Shown in pieces: positions 45,181 through 54,356 of a stretch of DNA of 64,000 nucleotides; positions within the stretch are counted from its first letter, which is position 1; every line of letters starts with the position of its first letter. A model generated the notes under the pieces. It was not told the origin of the DNA. It made no database searches and worked only from the letters and a program-made list of their open reading frames with translations. The DNA comes from Sphingomonadales bacterium Ga0077557 (GTDB lineage Bacteria; Pseudomonadota; Alphaproteobacteria; Sphingomonadales; Sphingomonadaceae). The stretch lies in contig LNFI01000007.1 of NCBI GenBank assembly GCA_001464615.1, positions 248,001 through 312,000 of the forward strand, written 5' to 3'. The translations under genes and the position numbers were made by a program.

Positions 45181-46386
45181 CTACAGGGCCGTCGGTATCG
45201 CGCTAAACGCCATGCCTTTGTCCACGCGCGGTTCGGGGGGTAGGCCCAGCACGCGCTCGCCGATGATGTTGCGCAGCACCTCGTCGCTGCCGCCCTCGAT
45301 GCGGTTGCCGATCACGCGCAGGAAGGCGAAGTGCAGCCCCATATCCTGCCCGCTCGCCAGCGCCCCGCTGCCCATGTCGAGCAGATCGAGCATGTCGGAC
45401 AGATATTGCTGCCGCTGCGCCGCCAGCATCAGCTTGCCCGCCGATGCCTCCGGCCCCGGCATCTTGCCCTGTGAGATCGCCGATTGCAGGCGCAGGCTGA
45501 AATTCTTCAGGCCCCGGTGCCAGACATACCAATCGGCGAGCAGGCTGCGCACCGCGCCATCGTCGATCGCCACGCCGTCGCCGCGCGGGGTTTCGCGGGC
45601 GATACGCCAGACATCGTCGAAATTGGTCGGAAAAACGCTGGAGATCGCCGCGCGCTCGTTCATCAGCGTGGTGACCGCCACGCGCCAGCCGTCGCCGACA
45701 TCACCCACCCGGTTGGCATCGGGGATGCGGACATTGTCGAGAAACACCTCGTTGAAGTCGCTGCCGCCCGATGCCTGTTTGATCGGCCGCACCTCGACGC
45801 CCGGCGATTTCATGTCGAGCAGGAAATAGGTCAGCCCCTTGTGCTTTGGCACCGTGGGATCGCTGCGCGTGACGAGGATCGCCCAGTCGGCGAAATGGGC
45901 GTAGCTGGTCCACACTTTCTGCCCGTTGACGATCCAGTCGTCGCCGTCGCGCACGGCGCGGGTCTTGATGCCGGCGAGGTCCGATCCGGCGACGGGTTCA
46001 CTGAAGAGTTGACACCATATCTCCTCTCCCCGCGCGATGCGCATCAGGTGGCGGTCCTTCTGCGCCTGGGTGCCGCAATGGATGATGGTCGCCGCGGCCA
46101 TGCCGATGGTGATGCTGTTGGCGACGGAGAGGATGCTGATTCCGGCCGCTTCTTCTTCCTGCGAGAAGATCACGTTCTGGATGGGCGTCGCATCCTGCCC
46201 GCCATATTGCTTGGGCCAGTGCAGGCAGCCCCAGCCCGCCGCCTGCTTGATCCTCTGCCACTCACGGATCGTGTCGAAGCCGTCGCGAACACGGGGAAAG
46301 TTGCGGAAATCGAACTTGTTGGCCGCGATCCAGGCGCGCGCCTCGGCGCGGTAGGCGGCTTCCTCGGGCGTGTCGTCGAAGTTCAT
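45181..46386 (-). CDS. Acyl-CoA dehydrogenase, beta-type subunit of a heteromeric pair
   Basis: A 401-residue acyl-CoA dehydrogenase starting MNFDDTPEEAAYRAEARAW. It has QLFSEPVAGSDLAG, NGQKVWTSYAHFAD and a C-terminal GNRIEGGSDEVLRNIIGERV followed by LGLPPEPR. It closely resembles the gene at 18496 in layout and motifs. The upstream gene encodes the alpha-type partner, ending 15 bases before. It would dehydrogenate a short branched acyl-CoA near a ring system if the FadE28/29 analogy holds. Confidence 0.83.
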   Translation of the reverse strand: MNFDDTPEEAAYRAEARAWIAANKFDFRNFPRVRDGFDTIREWQRIKQAAGWGCLHWPKQYGGQDATPIQNVIFSQEEEAAGISILSVANSITIGMAAATIIHCGTQAQKDRHLMRIARGEEIWCQLFSEPVAGSDLAGIKTRAVRDGDDWIVNGQKVWTSYAHFADWAILVTRSDPTVPKHKGLTYFLLDMKSPGVEVRPIKQASGGSDFNEVFLDNVRIPDANRVGDVGDGWRVAVTTLMNERAAISSVFPTNFDDVWRIARETPRGDGVAIDDGAVRSLLADWYVWHRGLKNFSLRLQSAISQGKMPGPEASAGKLMLAAQRQQYLSDMLDLLDMGSGALASGQDMGLHFAFLRVIGNRIEGGSDEVLRNIIGERVLGLPPEPRVDKGMAFSAIPTAL

Positions 46387-46401
46387 TGTGAAACCCTTCC
46401 C

Positions 46402-47523
46402 TCAGGCGGCGACGCTGTTGCTGCGTTCGAGCACGCGGATCAGCTGCTCGCGCCAGCGCGCCTGTCCGCCGATGATGCCGCCCAGCAACCGCGAGCGGCG
46501 GTAATGGAGATGGCCGTCCAGATCCCAGGTGAAGCCCATGCCGCCATGGACCTGGATATTCTCCTTGGCGCAGTTGAAATAGGCGCGCGTCACGCCGATC
46601 ATCGCGACGGCGGCGGCTTCGTCCAGACTGGCCTCATCGGTGGAGAGCGCCCAGGCGGCGTAGTAGCAGTTGGAGCGCGCCAGCTCGAGTTCCGAGAACA
46701 GGTCGGCCAGCTTGTGCTTGATCGCCTGGAATGATCCGATCGCCCGGCCGAAGGCAAAGCGCTCCTTGGCATAGGCGACGCCCATGGCGAGCGCGGCATC
46801 CGCCCCGCCCAGTTGCTCGAAGGAAAACAGGATGGCCGCGCGGTTAAGCAGGGTCTGGAGCGCAGCCTCGCCACTCGCCAGCTTATGCGCGATCGCATCG
46901 GTGAAGGTGAGGCGCGCAAGCTTGCGGCTGTCGTCAATCCCCGGCTCGACCACGCGGGCCACGCCGGGATGATCCAGCTCGACCAGATACAGGCCAAAGC
47001 CATCCGCGCCATTCGCCGCGACGATGGCGATATCGGCGGCCAACCCGTCGAGCACTGGCCATTTGGTGCCATTGATCCGGCATGCGTCGCCCGATCCCGA
47101 TGCGGCCACCTGCAACCGGCTCCAGGATGGCGATCCAGTACCCTCGGCCAACGCCAGAGCGCCGATCGCCTCCCCGGCCGCCAGCTTCGGCAGCCATGCC
47201 CGCTTCTGATCGTCGCTGCCGAATTGCAGCAGCGCCTCGGCGGCGAGATAGATGCTCGACGCGAAGGGAACCGGCGCGAGCGCCCGGCCCAGCTCCTCGG
47301 CGATCACGCAGAGTTCGAGGTAACCGAGCCCCAGCCCGCCAAATTCCTCGGGGATCGCCACCCCCGCCCAGCCGAGCGCGCCGATCGCCTGCCACAAGGC
47401 CGCGTCATGCGGCTGCTCGGACTCGAGCACACCGCGCACGACGGCGCTGGTCGATTTATCGGCCAGAAAGCGCCGCACCTCGCCGCGCAGCATGTCCTGT
47501 TCTTCGGAAAAGTCGAAATTCAC
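46402..47523 (-). CDS. Acyl-CoA dehydrogenase, alpha-type subunit of a heteromeric pair
   Basis: A 373-residue acyl-CoA dehydrogenase starting MNFDFSEEQDMLRGEVRRFL. The C-terminus QVHGGMGFTWDLDGHLHYRR then SRLLGGIIGGQARWR lacks the base motif, like the gene at 17392. First gene of the eleven-gene minus-strand array. The partner order is the same as in region 2 (alpha then beta). Its upstream region contains two hairpin repeats. Confidence 0.83.
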   Translation of the reverse strand: MNFDFSEEQDMLRGEVRRFLADKSTSAVVRGVLESEQPHDAALWQAIGALGWAGVAIPEEFGGLGLGYLELCVIAEELGRALAPVPFASSIYLAAEALLQFGSDDQKRAWLPKLAAGEAIGALALAEGTGSPSWSRLQVAASGSGDACRINGTKWPVLDGLAADIAIVAANGADGFGLYLVELDHPGVARVVEPGIDDSRKLARLTFTDAIAHKLASGEAALQTLLNRAAILFSFEQLGGADAALAMGVAYAKERFAFGRAIGSFQAIKHKLADLFSELELARSNCYYAAWALSTDEASLDEAAAVAMIGVTRAYFNCAKENIQVHGGMGFTWDLDGHLHYRRSRLLGGIIGGQARWREQLIRVLERSNSVAA

Positions 47524-47568
47524 TGCGTCCAGCTCCCATCCGCCTGTCCAAAGGCCACGAAAATTTCA

Positions 47569-47637
47569 CCGTTCGGGCTGAGCGAAGTCGAAACCCAAGC
47601 GCTGCGCTTGCCCTTCGACTTCGCTCAGGGCGAACGG
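47569..47637. repeat. REP-like inverted repeat, copy 3
   Basis: A 69-base hairpin element beginning CCGTTCGGGCTGAGCGAAG and ending CAGGGCGAACGG, same length and arms as the copies at 6770 and 47802. Confidence 0.85.
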
Positions 47638-47801
47638 CGGTTGTTCCTAAACCCGCTCAGAGCCCATCCATATACTCGATCTATGAAACGCCGCCCCCGC
47701 CGTCGCTGGCGAAACATGACGACCGACCAAGGGAATCGCGACAGACCCCAAGCCGCGTCTACCAGGTGTCGATATTCGACGCTCCTTGCCTGTTCCCACG
47801 C

Positions 47802-47870
47802 CCGTTCGGGCTGAGCGAAGTCGAAGCCCAAGCGCTGCGCTTGCCCTTCGACTTCGCTCAGGGCGAACGG
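47802..47870. repeat. REP-like inverted repeat, copy 4
   Basis: A 69-base hairpin element nearly identical to the copy at 47569; it lies downstream of the carboxylase gene and upstream of the dehydrogenase array on the minus strand. Confidence 0.85.
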
Positions 47871-47928
47871 CGGTTGGTATTTATACGCGCGCGCAACCCG
47901 ACATCATAAGCAAGCTATGAAGCGCCCC

Positions 47929-50900
47929 TCACCAGGTGTCGATATGGCTGCGTTTCTTTGCCCCGCGCGGCCCCGCTGGCGGGCGGGCGCGGAGCATGCT
48001 CATGATCCAGCGGCGGCTATCGGCGGGGTCGATCACATCGTCTATCTCGAAATGCGCGGCGGCATTGGCGGCCTTGCCAAAGGCATAGGCGGCGGCCACC
48101 TGCTTGCGATAAAAGGCCTCGCGCTCGTCCAGATCCTCGATCGCTTCCAGCTCCTTGCGCAAGCCAAGCTTGATCGCACCCTCAAGTCCCATCCCGCCAA
48201 ACTCGCCATTGGGCCAACTGACCGTGAAATCCGGCACCTTGGATTGCCCCGCCAGCATCGCCATCGCCCCCAGGCCGTAAGCCTTGCGCAGCACAATCGC
48301 CATCACCGGAATGGTCATCCCCGCCGCCGTCACGAACAGCCGCGCGAAGCGCCGCACCGTCGCCGTCTTCTCGCTTTCCGGCCCGACCATGAAGCCCGGC
48401 GTGTCGCACAGCGACAGCAGCGGAATGTCATGCGCATCGCATAATTGCATGAAGCGCGACGCCTTGTCCGCAGCGGGCGCATCGATCGCCCCGCCCAAAT
48501 GCAACGGATTATTGGCAATGATGCCGATCGGCCGCCCCTCGATCCGGGCAAAGGCGGTCAGGATGCCCTGGCCATAGCCCTTGCGGATTTCCAGCACGCT
48601 GCCGGTGTCGGCAAGGCCCGCGATCACGCTGCGCACATCATAGGCACGCACCCGGTCCTCGGGGATCAGGCGGCGCAGGATGCGCTGGTCGGGCGCTTCC
48701 CACTGCGTCTTAGTGCCCTGAAAATAGGATAGATATTGCCGCGCCACCGCGACCGCCTCCGCCTCATCCTTCACCGCGATATCGACCACGCCATTGGGCA
48801 CCTGCACCGACATCGGCCCAACCTCGTCGGGCGCATAGACACCCAGCCCGCCGCCCTCGATCATCGCCGGGCCGCCCATGCCGATGGTGCTGTTCTCGGT
48901 CGCGATGATCACGTCGCAGCAGCCGAGCAGCGCCGCATTGCCCGCAAAGCACCGGCCGGAATTGATGCCGATCAGCGGCACCAGCCCGCTCAGCCGCGCG
49001 AGGATCTGGAACGACGGCACCTCCAGCCCCGTCACCGCGACGATATCGATATCGCCCGGTCGCCCGCCGCCGCCCTCGCTGAACAGGATCACGGGCAGCC
49101 GCTGCCGCTCGGCCAGATCGAACAGCCGATCCTTCTTGCGGTGTGTATGGTGGCCCTGGGTGCCGGCCATCACGGTGTAATCATAAGACAGCACCGCGCA
49201 CTGGCTCGCCGCCTCGCCAAAATCGGCGCCATTGACGCTACCGATACCAGTGACGATGCCGTCGGCTGGCGTGTTGCGGATGAGATCGTCGAGCGTCCGC
49301 CGCTTCTTCTGGCTGGCAATGGCGAGCGCGCCATATTCCACAAAGCTGTCCGCATCGCACAGATCATCGATATTCTCGCGCGCCGTGCGCTGCCCGGTCC
49401 TGCGCCGCCGAGCGACGGAATCGGGGCGGGCATCGTCCTGCCCCAGCGCGCGGCGGGCGTTCAGCTCGGCGAGGTCGGGGCGGATATGATCGGGGTCGAT
49501 CGCGGTCTCGTCAGCCGCCATGTCGCCGCTGTCATTCTCGTCGGCCTCGATCACCAGCAAGGGCACATCGGCCATCACGATCTGCCCGATCGTGACGCCG
49601 ATCTGCGCGACAATCCCGGCGCGCGGCGCGGTGATGGCGTGGACCATCTTCATCGCCTCCATCGTGGCGAGCGTCTGGCCGCGGGTGACACGGTCGCCGG
49701 GTGCCACCTCCAGCCCGACGATCAGCCCCTGCATCGGCGCCTCGACCAGCACCGATCCGGGCGATAGGTCGATATCGATCACCGCCCCGGCGGGCGTGAC
49801 CGCGGCTTCGGCATCGGGCGCGTGGCGGGTCTGCGGCAGTTCGCCCGCCGCTGCGACCAGCGCGGGCAGATGATCGTCGACGAAGCGGGTATAGGCCCCA
49901 CCCGCCACCAGCTCGGGCCGGGCGAGCAGCGCCTGCAGGAAGGCGATGTTGGTCTCGACGCCGGTGATGCGGCATTCGCCAAGCGCCCGCCGCGCCTTGG
50001 CCAGCAGCGCGGCAACATCCTCGCCGGGCACATGGACGATCAGCTTGGCGAGCAAGCTGTCATAGCGCGGATTGGTGGCATAGCCGGCATAGCCATAGCC
50101 ATCGACCCGCACCCCGCGCCCGGATGGCAGTGCATAGCCGCCGATCACCCCAAGCGACGGCCGCGTCTCGCCCTCGGCCGTCATCACCTCCATGTTGATC
50201 CGCGCCTGCAGCGCGAAGCCGCGTGGGCTGGCCGTTCGGTCGAGGCCCAATTCTTCAAGCGACGCACCCGCCGCGATCCGCAGCTGGGTCTGGACCAGAT
50301 CGACGTCCATCACCTCCTCGGTAATGGTATGCTCGACCTGGACGCGCGGATTGGCCTCGAGGAAATAGAAATCGGCCTCATCGGGCTGGTCGCGCATGGC
50401 CTCCGCATCGACGAGAAATTCGAAGGTGCCAATGTTGCGATAAGCCGCCGCGCTCGCCAGCCGTATCGCCGCCGCCGTGATCTTGCTCCGCAGCACCGGC
50501 GACAGGTCAGGGCATGGTGCAATTTCGATGATCTTCTGGTTGCGCCGCTGCAGCGAGCATTCGCGCTCGCCCAGATGCATCACCCCGCCCTGGCCATCAG
50601 CGACGATCTGCACCTCGATATGGCGCGCGCGCGGCATGAAGCGCTCGACGAACAGCGCATCGTCGCCAAAGGCCAGCCGCGCCTCGGCCTGGCAGGCGGC
50701 ATAGGCCTGGGCAATGTCCTCGGTCGCCGAGACGATCCGCATCCCGCGCCCACCGCCGCCGGCGACCGCCTTGATCATCACCGCCGCGCCCGCGCCCGGG
50801 CCGTGGAAAAAGGCCTCCACCTCGGCCAGCGTAACGCCGCCGATCGAGCCCGGCATCACCGGCACGCCGCTCCGCTCGGCGAGCGCGCGGGCATTGGCTT

Positions 50901-51246
50901 TGTTGGCGAACAGATCGAGCGCATCAGCCGAGGGCCCGACAAAGACGATCCCCGCTGCCGCGCAAGCCCGCGCGAAATCGGCATTTTCCGAGAGGAAGCC
51001 ATAGCCGGGGTGGACGGCGTCGCACCCGTTCGCCTGCGCAATCGCGATCATCTGCGCGATATCGAGATAGGCCGCCGCGCCGCTGCCGGGCAGCAGCGCG
51101 CACGCATCGGCCTTGAAGCAATGCAGCGACTGGGCGTCGTCCGCGCTGTGCACCGCCAGCGTCGCGATGCCGAGATCGGCGGCGGCGGCCGCGATACGGA
51201 TCGCGATCTCCCCCCGGTTGGCGATCAGCAGTTTGGCAATGGCCAT
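47929..51246 (-). CDS. Single-chain biotin-dependent acyl-CoA carboxylase
   Basis: A 1105-residue protein with all parts of an acyl-CoA carboxylase in one chain. The biotin carboxylase domain (about 1-450) starts KLLIANRGEIAIRI and contains GGGGRGMRIV and ANPRVQVEHTITEE. The biotin carrier (about 495-570) has ATMEAMKMVHAI with biotinyl Lys533. The carboxyltransferase (about 600-1105) contains HHTHRKKDRLF, GGGRPGDID and MVGPESEKTATVRRFARLF. Most acetyl- or propionyl-CoA carboxylases split these parts over two or more proteins; this layout is that of the single-chain long-chain acyl-CoA carboxylases. It starts nine bases after an esterase gene. The acyl-CoA is unknown. Confidence 0.87.
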   Translation of the reverse strand: MAIAKLLIANRGEIAIRIAAAAADLGIATLAVHSADDAQSLHCFKADACALLPGSGAAAYLDIAQMIAIAQANGCDAVHPGYGFLSENADFARACAAAGIVFVGPSADALDLFANKANARALAERSGVPVMPGSIGGVTLAEVEAFFHGPGAGAAVMIKAVAGGGGRGMRIVSATEDIAQAYAACQAEARLAFGDDALFVERFMPRARHIEVQIVADGQGGVMHLGERECSLQRRNQKIIEIAPCPDLSPVLRSKITAAAIRLASAAAYRNIGTFEFLVDAEAMRDQPDEADFYFLEANPRVQVEHTITEEVMDVDLVQTQLRIAAGASLEELGLDRTASPRGFALQARINMEVMTAEGETRPSLGVIGGYALPSGRGVRVDGYGYAGYATNPRYDSLLAKLIVHVPGEDVAALLAKARRALGECRITGVETNIAFLQALLARPELVAGGAYTRFVDDHLPALVAAAGELPQTRHAPDAEAAVTPAGAVIDIDLSPGSVLVEAPMQGLIVGLEVAPGDRVTRGQTLATMEAMKMVHAITAPRAGIVAQIGVTIGQIVMADVPLLVIEADENDSGDMAADETAIDPDHIRPDLAELNARRALGQDDARPDSVARRRRTGQRTARENIDDLCDADSFVEYGALAIASQKKRRTLDDLIRNTPADGIVTGIGSVNGADFGEAASQCAVLSYDYTVMAGTQGHHTHRKKDRLFDLAERQRLPVILFSEGGGGRPGDIDIVAVTGLEVPSFQILARLSGLVPLIGINSGRCFAGNAALLGCCDVIIATENSTIGMGGPAMIEGGGLGVYAPDEVGPMSVQVPNGVVDIAVKDEAEAVAVARQYLSYFQGTKTQWEAPDQRILRRLIPEDRVRAYDVRSVIAGLADTGSVLEIRKGYGQGILTAFARIEGRPIGIIANNPLHLGGAIDAPAADKASRFMQLCDAHDIPLLSLCDTPGFMVGPESEKTATVRRFARLFVTAAGMTIPVMAIVLRKAYGLGAMAMLAGQSKVPDFTVSWPNGEFGGMGLEGAIKLGLRKELEAIEDLDEREAFYRKQVAAAYAFGKAANAAAHFEIDDVIDPADSRRWIMSMLRARPPAGPRGAKKRSHIDTW

Positions 51247-51255
51247 GTTATCGCG

Positions 51256-52728
51256 TCATCCCGTAGCGTGACCCAGACCATAGGCCAGTAGCGCCGCTTC
51301 GCTATCCAGATTTTCGACCACAAAGGCACGGTCGCGGAGCACCATGCTGGGGCGGGTTTCAGCAGCATAGATCGGCCAATTGGGCAGATCGCCGCCGTTG
51401 GGATCGCCGGTGCGCATGAAACGGGCGAAGCAGTCAGTCCACAGACCCATCAGCTTGCGGTTGACATCATTGTTGGGGTGGAAGGCCAGCATCATCCCTT
51501 CCTCCACCTCCTCATCGTCGAACAGGTTGAAGGAAAACGGCATGTCACTGGCGTGCGTCGGGCCATATTCATGATCGGTTGGCACTTCGAAGCTATAGAC
51601 CCAGGCGGGCATGCCGATCGTGGTACAGGCGTCCGCCGCGCGCAGCGTGGGCGAGCGGAAATAATCATACCACAGCCGCGTCATCCGTTCGCGCAGACTG
51701 CCGCCCGGAATCAGCGTATCGAGGAAGTGCATATAACGGTCACCATCGCCCGCGCCGATCGTCACCGCGATCCCGGCCAGGATCTGCTCTAGCCCCTCAA
51801 GCCCCGCTTCCTCAACGGCAGGGGTCAGCATTGTGCCCTCATCGATGCACGCACCGATGATCAGCGGCACGGGATTCACGCGATTCCGGATCGCGTCGTG
51901 GCACGGCGAAACGATGACCGTGCCATCGACGGCGGTGACCGCCGCCATGCTGCCCTCCGACTGGAGTTTGAACAGGTCTTCGCTAGACAGGCCACGCAGG
52001 TGTTCGAAGAACCCAGCCTCACTCATGCCGAACGCCGCCGCAAAGGGCGTGATGAAATCGGGCGCGCTGGGCGCGATTTCGCCGGGGCTGAAGGCGATCG
52101 CTTTGTGAAACAGGCCTTTGGCGCTGGGTGCCCCCATCAGCGCGATCACCGACCCTGCACCCGCGCTAACCCCGCTGATCGTGACATTGTCCGGATCGCC
52201 GCCATAATCGGCGATGTTCTCCGCGACCCAGCGCAGGGCTGCAATCTGGTCCTGAAAGCCCAGGCTGCCGCTGCCGACATAGTCAGGGCCGAAGCGGCTC
52301 AAGTCCAGGAAACCGAACGATCCCAGCCGGTAATTGATCGCCACCATCAGCACATCATGCTTGCGGGCAAAGGGCGTGGGATCGAAATCATTGGCCGACC
52401 CGACGGTGAAGCCGCCGCCGTGAATATAGACCTGCACCGGCCGCCGCTCGCTATCGGCGGCGGGGGTGTGGATGTTGAGGTACAGCATGTCCTCGCTCAT
52501 CGCGCCGGGAATGTCGCCCCGGCGCAGCGATTGCGGGAAGGGCAGCTGGAAACTGCGATTGGGATGCTCGGTCGCATCAAACACCCCCTGCCAGGGGGCC
52601 GCCGGCGCGGGCGGAAGCCAGCGTCGCTCGCCCACCGGCGGCGCAGCATAGGGCAGCGCCAGGAAAGACATCGAACCGGGCCGATCGATGCCTCGCACCT
52701 GGCCTAGCCGCGTGTTGATCGTTACCAT
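51256..52728 (-). CDS. Type-B carboxylesterase
   Basis: A 490-residue serine esterase of the carboxylesterase/cholinesterase family. HGGG at 103-106 builds the oxyanion hole and Ser188 in SGVSAGAGS is the nucleophile. No signal peptide is seen from the start at 52728, so it is cytoplasmic. I prefer this ATG because the paralogue at 60575 aligns from the same residue and AAGGGAG lies upstream; the open frame to 52911 is rejected. It is the first gene of an operon with the carboxylase. It would release an alcohol and acid from an ester substrate. Confidence 0.84.
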   Translation of the reverse strand: MVTINTRLGQVRGIDRPGSMSFLALPYAAPPVGERRWLPPAPAAPWQGVFDATEHPNRSFQLPFPQSLRRGDIPGAMSEDMLYLNIHTPAADSERRPVQVYIHGGGFTVGSANDFDPTPFARKHDVLMVAINYRLGSFGFLDLSRFGPDYVGSGSLGFQDQIAALRWVAENIADYGGDPDNVTISGVSAGAGSVIALMGAPSAKGLFHKAIAFSPGEIAPSAPDFITPFAAAFGMSEAGFFEHLRGLSSEDLFKLQSEGSMAAVTAVDGTVIVSPCHDAIRNRVNPVPLIIGACIDEGTMLTPAVEEAGLEGLEQILAGIAVTIGAGDGDRYMHFLDTLIPGGSLRERMTRLWYDYFRSPTLRAADACTTIGMPAWVYSFEVPTDHEYGPTHASDMPFSFNLFDDEEVEEGMMLAFHPNNDVNRKLMGLWTDCFARFMRTGDPNGGDLPNWPIYAAETRPSMVLRDRAFVVENLDSEAALLAYGLGHATG

Positions 52729-52931
52729 GGCGCCGGCTCCCTTCGCCCGAACCGTCGAAGAAACCGCGCGCCCTCGCCATGGCAACGGACGCCAACCCCG
52801 CCAGCAAATCCGGACGATGGCGGCGATGCCTGCCTCTCGAGATGGCATGAAATACCTGCCAATTTGTCCCGTTTCGCCCCGGACGAACGCCCCGCCGATC
52901 CTATAGGCCAAACCGCAACAGGGAGGATGCT
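52729..52931. promoter_or_regulatory. Divergent promoter region with activator site B and -10 box
   Basis: The 203 bases separate the esterase-carboxylase operon (-) from the MaoC-SDR genes (+). Bases 52864-52884 carry the motif TTGTCCCGTTTCGCCCCGGA plus C, followed after 17 bases by TATAGG (52902-52907). The same motif and spacing occur at 15345. The site ends 47 bases before the start at 52932. AACAGGGAGG is the ribosome binding site of that gene. Confidence 0.5.
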
Positions 52932-53393
52932 ATGCCGGGCTATACGCGCGAGACAATCAAGGCTGTGATCGGCACCGAAGTCGGCCTGTCCAAATGGATC
53001 ACGATCGACCAAAGCATGATCGATCGCTTCGCTGACCTGACCGACGATCATCAGTTCATCCATGTCGATGTCGAACGCGCTGGCAAAACGCCGATGGGCG
53101 GCACGATCGCGCATGGCTTCCTCACGTTGTCCATGCTGGGCGGGCTCGCCACCGTCGCCGATATCGGCATGGCCGGTGCGACGATGGGCTTCAACTACGG
53201 CTTCAACAAGATCCGCTTCATCACCCCCGTCCGCTCGGGCAGCCGGGTCCGTGCGCGCTTCACGCTGATCGCGATGGAGGAACGCAGTCCCGGCCAATGG
53301 ATGGCGACGATGGGCGTGAGCGTTGAGATCGAGGGGCAGGATAAGCCCGCGCTCACCGCCGAATGGCTCACCCTGACCATCACCGCCGCATAA
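52932..53393 (+). CDS. MaoC family dehydratase
   Basis: A 153-residue single-hotdog hydratase. The signature MIDRFADLTDDHQFIHVDVE followed by GGTIAHGFLTLSMLG carries the D-x4-H pair and the Gly-rich turn of (R)-enoyl-CoA hydratases such as PhaJ. It would work as a homodimer. AGGGAGG precedes the start. It is followed by an MFE-2-type dehydrogenase after 23 bases, giving the typical hydration-oxidation couple, and is under candidate site B. Confidence 0.87.
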   Translation: MPGYTRETIKAVIGTEVGLSKWITIDQSMIDRFADLTDDHQFIHVDVERAGKTPMGGTIAHGFLTLSMLGGLATVADIGMAGATMGFNYGFNKIRFITPVRSGSRVRARFTLIAMEERSPGQWMATMGVSVEIEGQDKPALTAEWLTLTITAA

Positions 53394-53416
53394 CCGGCAA
53401 GCAAGCGAGACCAGCC

Positions 53417-54352
53417 ATGTCGATCCGTTATGACAATCGCGTCGTCATCATCACTGGGGCCGGCGGTGGCCTGGGCCGCGAGCATGCGCTCCAATTTGCG
53501 GCGCGCGGCGCACGCGTCGTCGTCAATGACTTTGGTGGCGCAGTCGATGGCGTCGGCGGATCGTCCGAACCGGCCGAGCGGGTTGCGGCGGAAATCATTG
53601 CGGCGGGCGGCGAGGCGATCGCGCACGGCGCGAACGTCACCAACCCCGATCATGTCGCCGACATGGTCGCGCAAGCGATGGCGAAATGGGGGCGGGTCGA
53701 TATCCTGATCAACAATGCCGGCATCCTGCGCGACGCGAGCTTCGGCAAGACCACGCCCGATTCGTTCCGCGCCGTCACCGATGTCCACCTGCTGGGATCG
53801 GCCTTCTGCTCGCTGGCGGTGTGGCCGCATATGCGCGCGGCGGGTTTCGGGCGGATCGTGATGACCAGCTCGTCATCGGGCATTTACGGCAATTTCGGCC
53901 AGGCCAATTATGCATCGGCCAAGATGGGCGTCGTCGGGCTGATGAACGTGCTCCATCTGGAGGGTGCGAAGAACAATATCCGCGTCAACACCCTCGTGCC
54001 CGCCGCGGCGACGCGGATGACCGAAAACCTCACACCGCCCGCAATCCAGGCGCTGATGAAGACATCATCTGTGACCCCGGCGGTGCTGTTCATGGCGAAC
54101 GACGACGCGCCCTCACGCGTCATTCTTGCGGCAGGCTCCGGCGGCTATTCGCGCGTCTATGTGGTCGAAAGCGAGGGCATTTTCCTGCCCGCAGACCAGC
54201 AAACGCCCGAAGCCATCGCCGCCAATTTTGACGCGATCTGCGACAAGGCGGTGCTGCACGAATATGGCGATGTCGGCGGCCAGACGATCAAGTTTTTGAA
54301 GAAGGCAGCGGCGGATGCGGGTGTCGATCTGAAGCTGTCGTCGGGCCAGTAA
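53417..54352 (+). CDS. SDR oxidoreductase, multifunctional-enzyme-2-type 3-hydroxyacyl-CoA dehydrogenase
   Basis: A 311-residue dehydrogenase. ITGAGGGLGREHALQFAARG binds NAD and SSSSGIYGNFGQANYASAK is the MFE-2 catalytic signature. It is the third member of this subgroup in the window (with 11179 and 39883). The start at 53417 follows GCGAGACC and gives MSIRYDNRVVIITG. Its stop is five bases from the stop of a convergent hydratase gene; no hairpin terminator lies between them. Confidence 0.83.
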   Translation: MSIRYDNRVVIITGAGGGLGREHALQFAARGARVVVNDFGGAVDGVGGSSEPAERVAAEIIAAGGEAIAHGANVTNPDHVADMVAQAMAKWGRVDILINNAGILRDASFGKTTPDSFRAVTDVHLLGSAFCSLAVWPHMRAAGFGRIVMTSSSSGIYGNFGQANYASAKMGVVGLMNVLHLEGAKNNIRVNTLVPAAATRMTENLTPPAIQALMKTSSVTPAVLFMANDDAPSRVILAAGSGGYSRVYVVESEGIFLPADQQTPEAIAANFDAICDKAVLHEYGDVGGQTIKFLKKAAADAGVDLKLSSGQ

Positions 54353-54356
54353 GCCC

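Larger units (their letters stand above)
47524..47928. other. 405-base intergenic region with a tandem duplication
   Basis: No gene is evident. Two 69-base hairpin repeats (47569, 47802) are 233 bases apart, and both are followed by CGGTTGKT and later by CTATGAARCGCC, 234 bases apart (47681 and 47915). The 15-mer ACCAGGTGTCGATAT occurs at 47761 and again at 47931, where it encodes the last residues and stop of the carboxylase. On the minus strand the first copy still reads I-D-T-W-stop. The region is best explained as a duplicated carboxylase tail with its hairpin, later altered. It must also contain the promoter of the minus-strand array starting at 47523. Confidence 0.6.

Noticed and set aside
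46813..47909. Plus-strand open frames crossing the hairpin repeats, with peptides such as FGLSEVE and LPFDFAQGERR
   Set aside because: These peptides are translations of the repeat itself and recur wherever it occurs; there is no gene start or domain.
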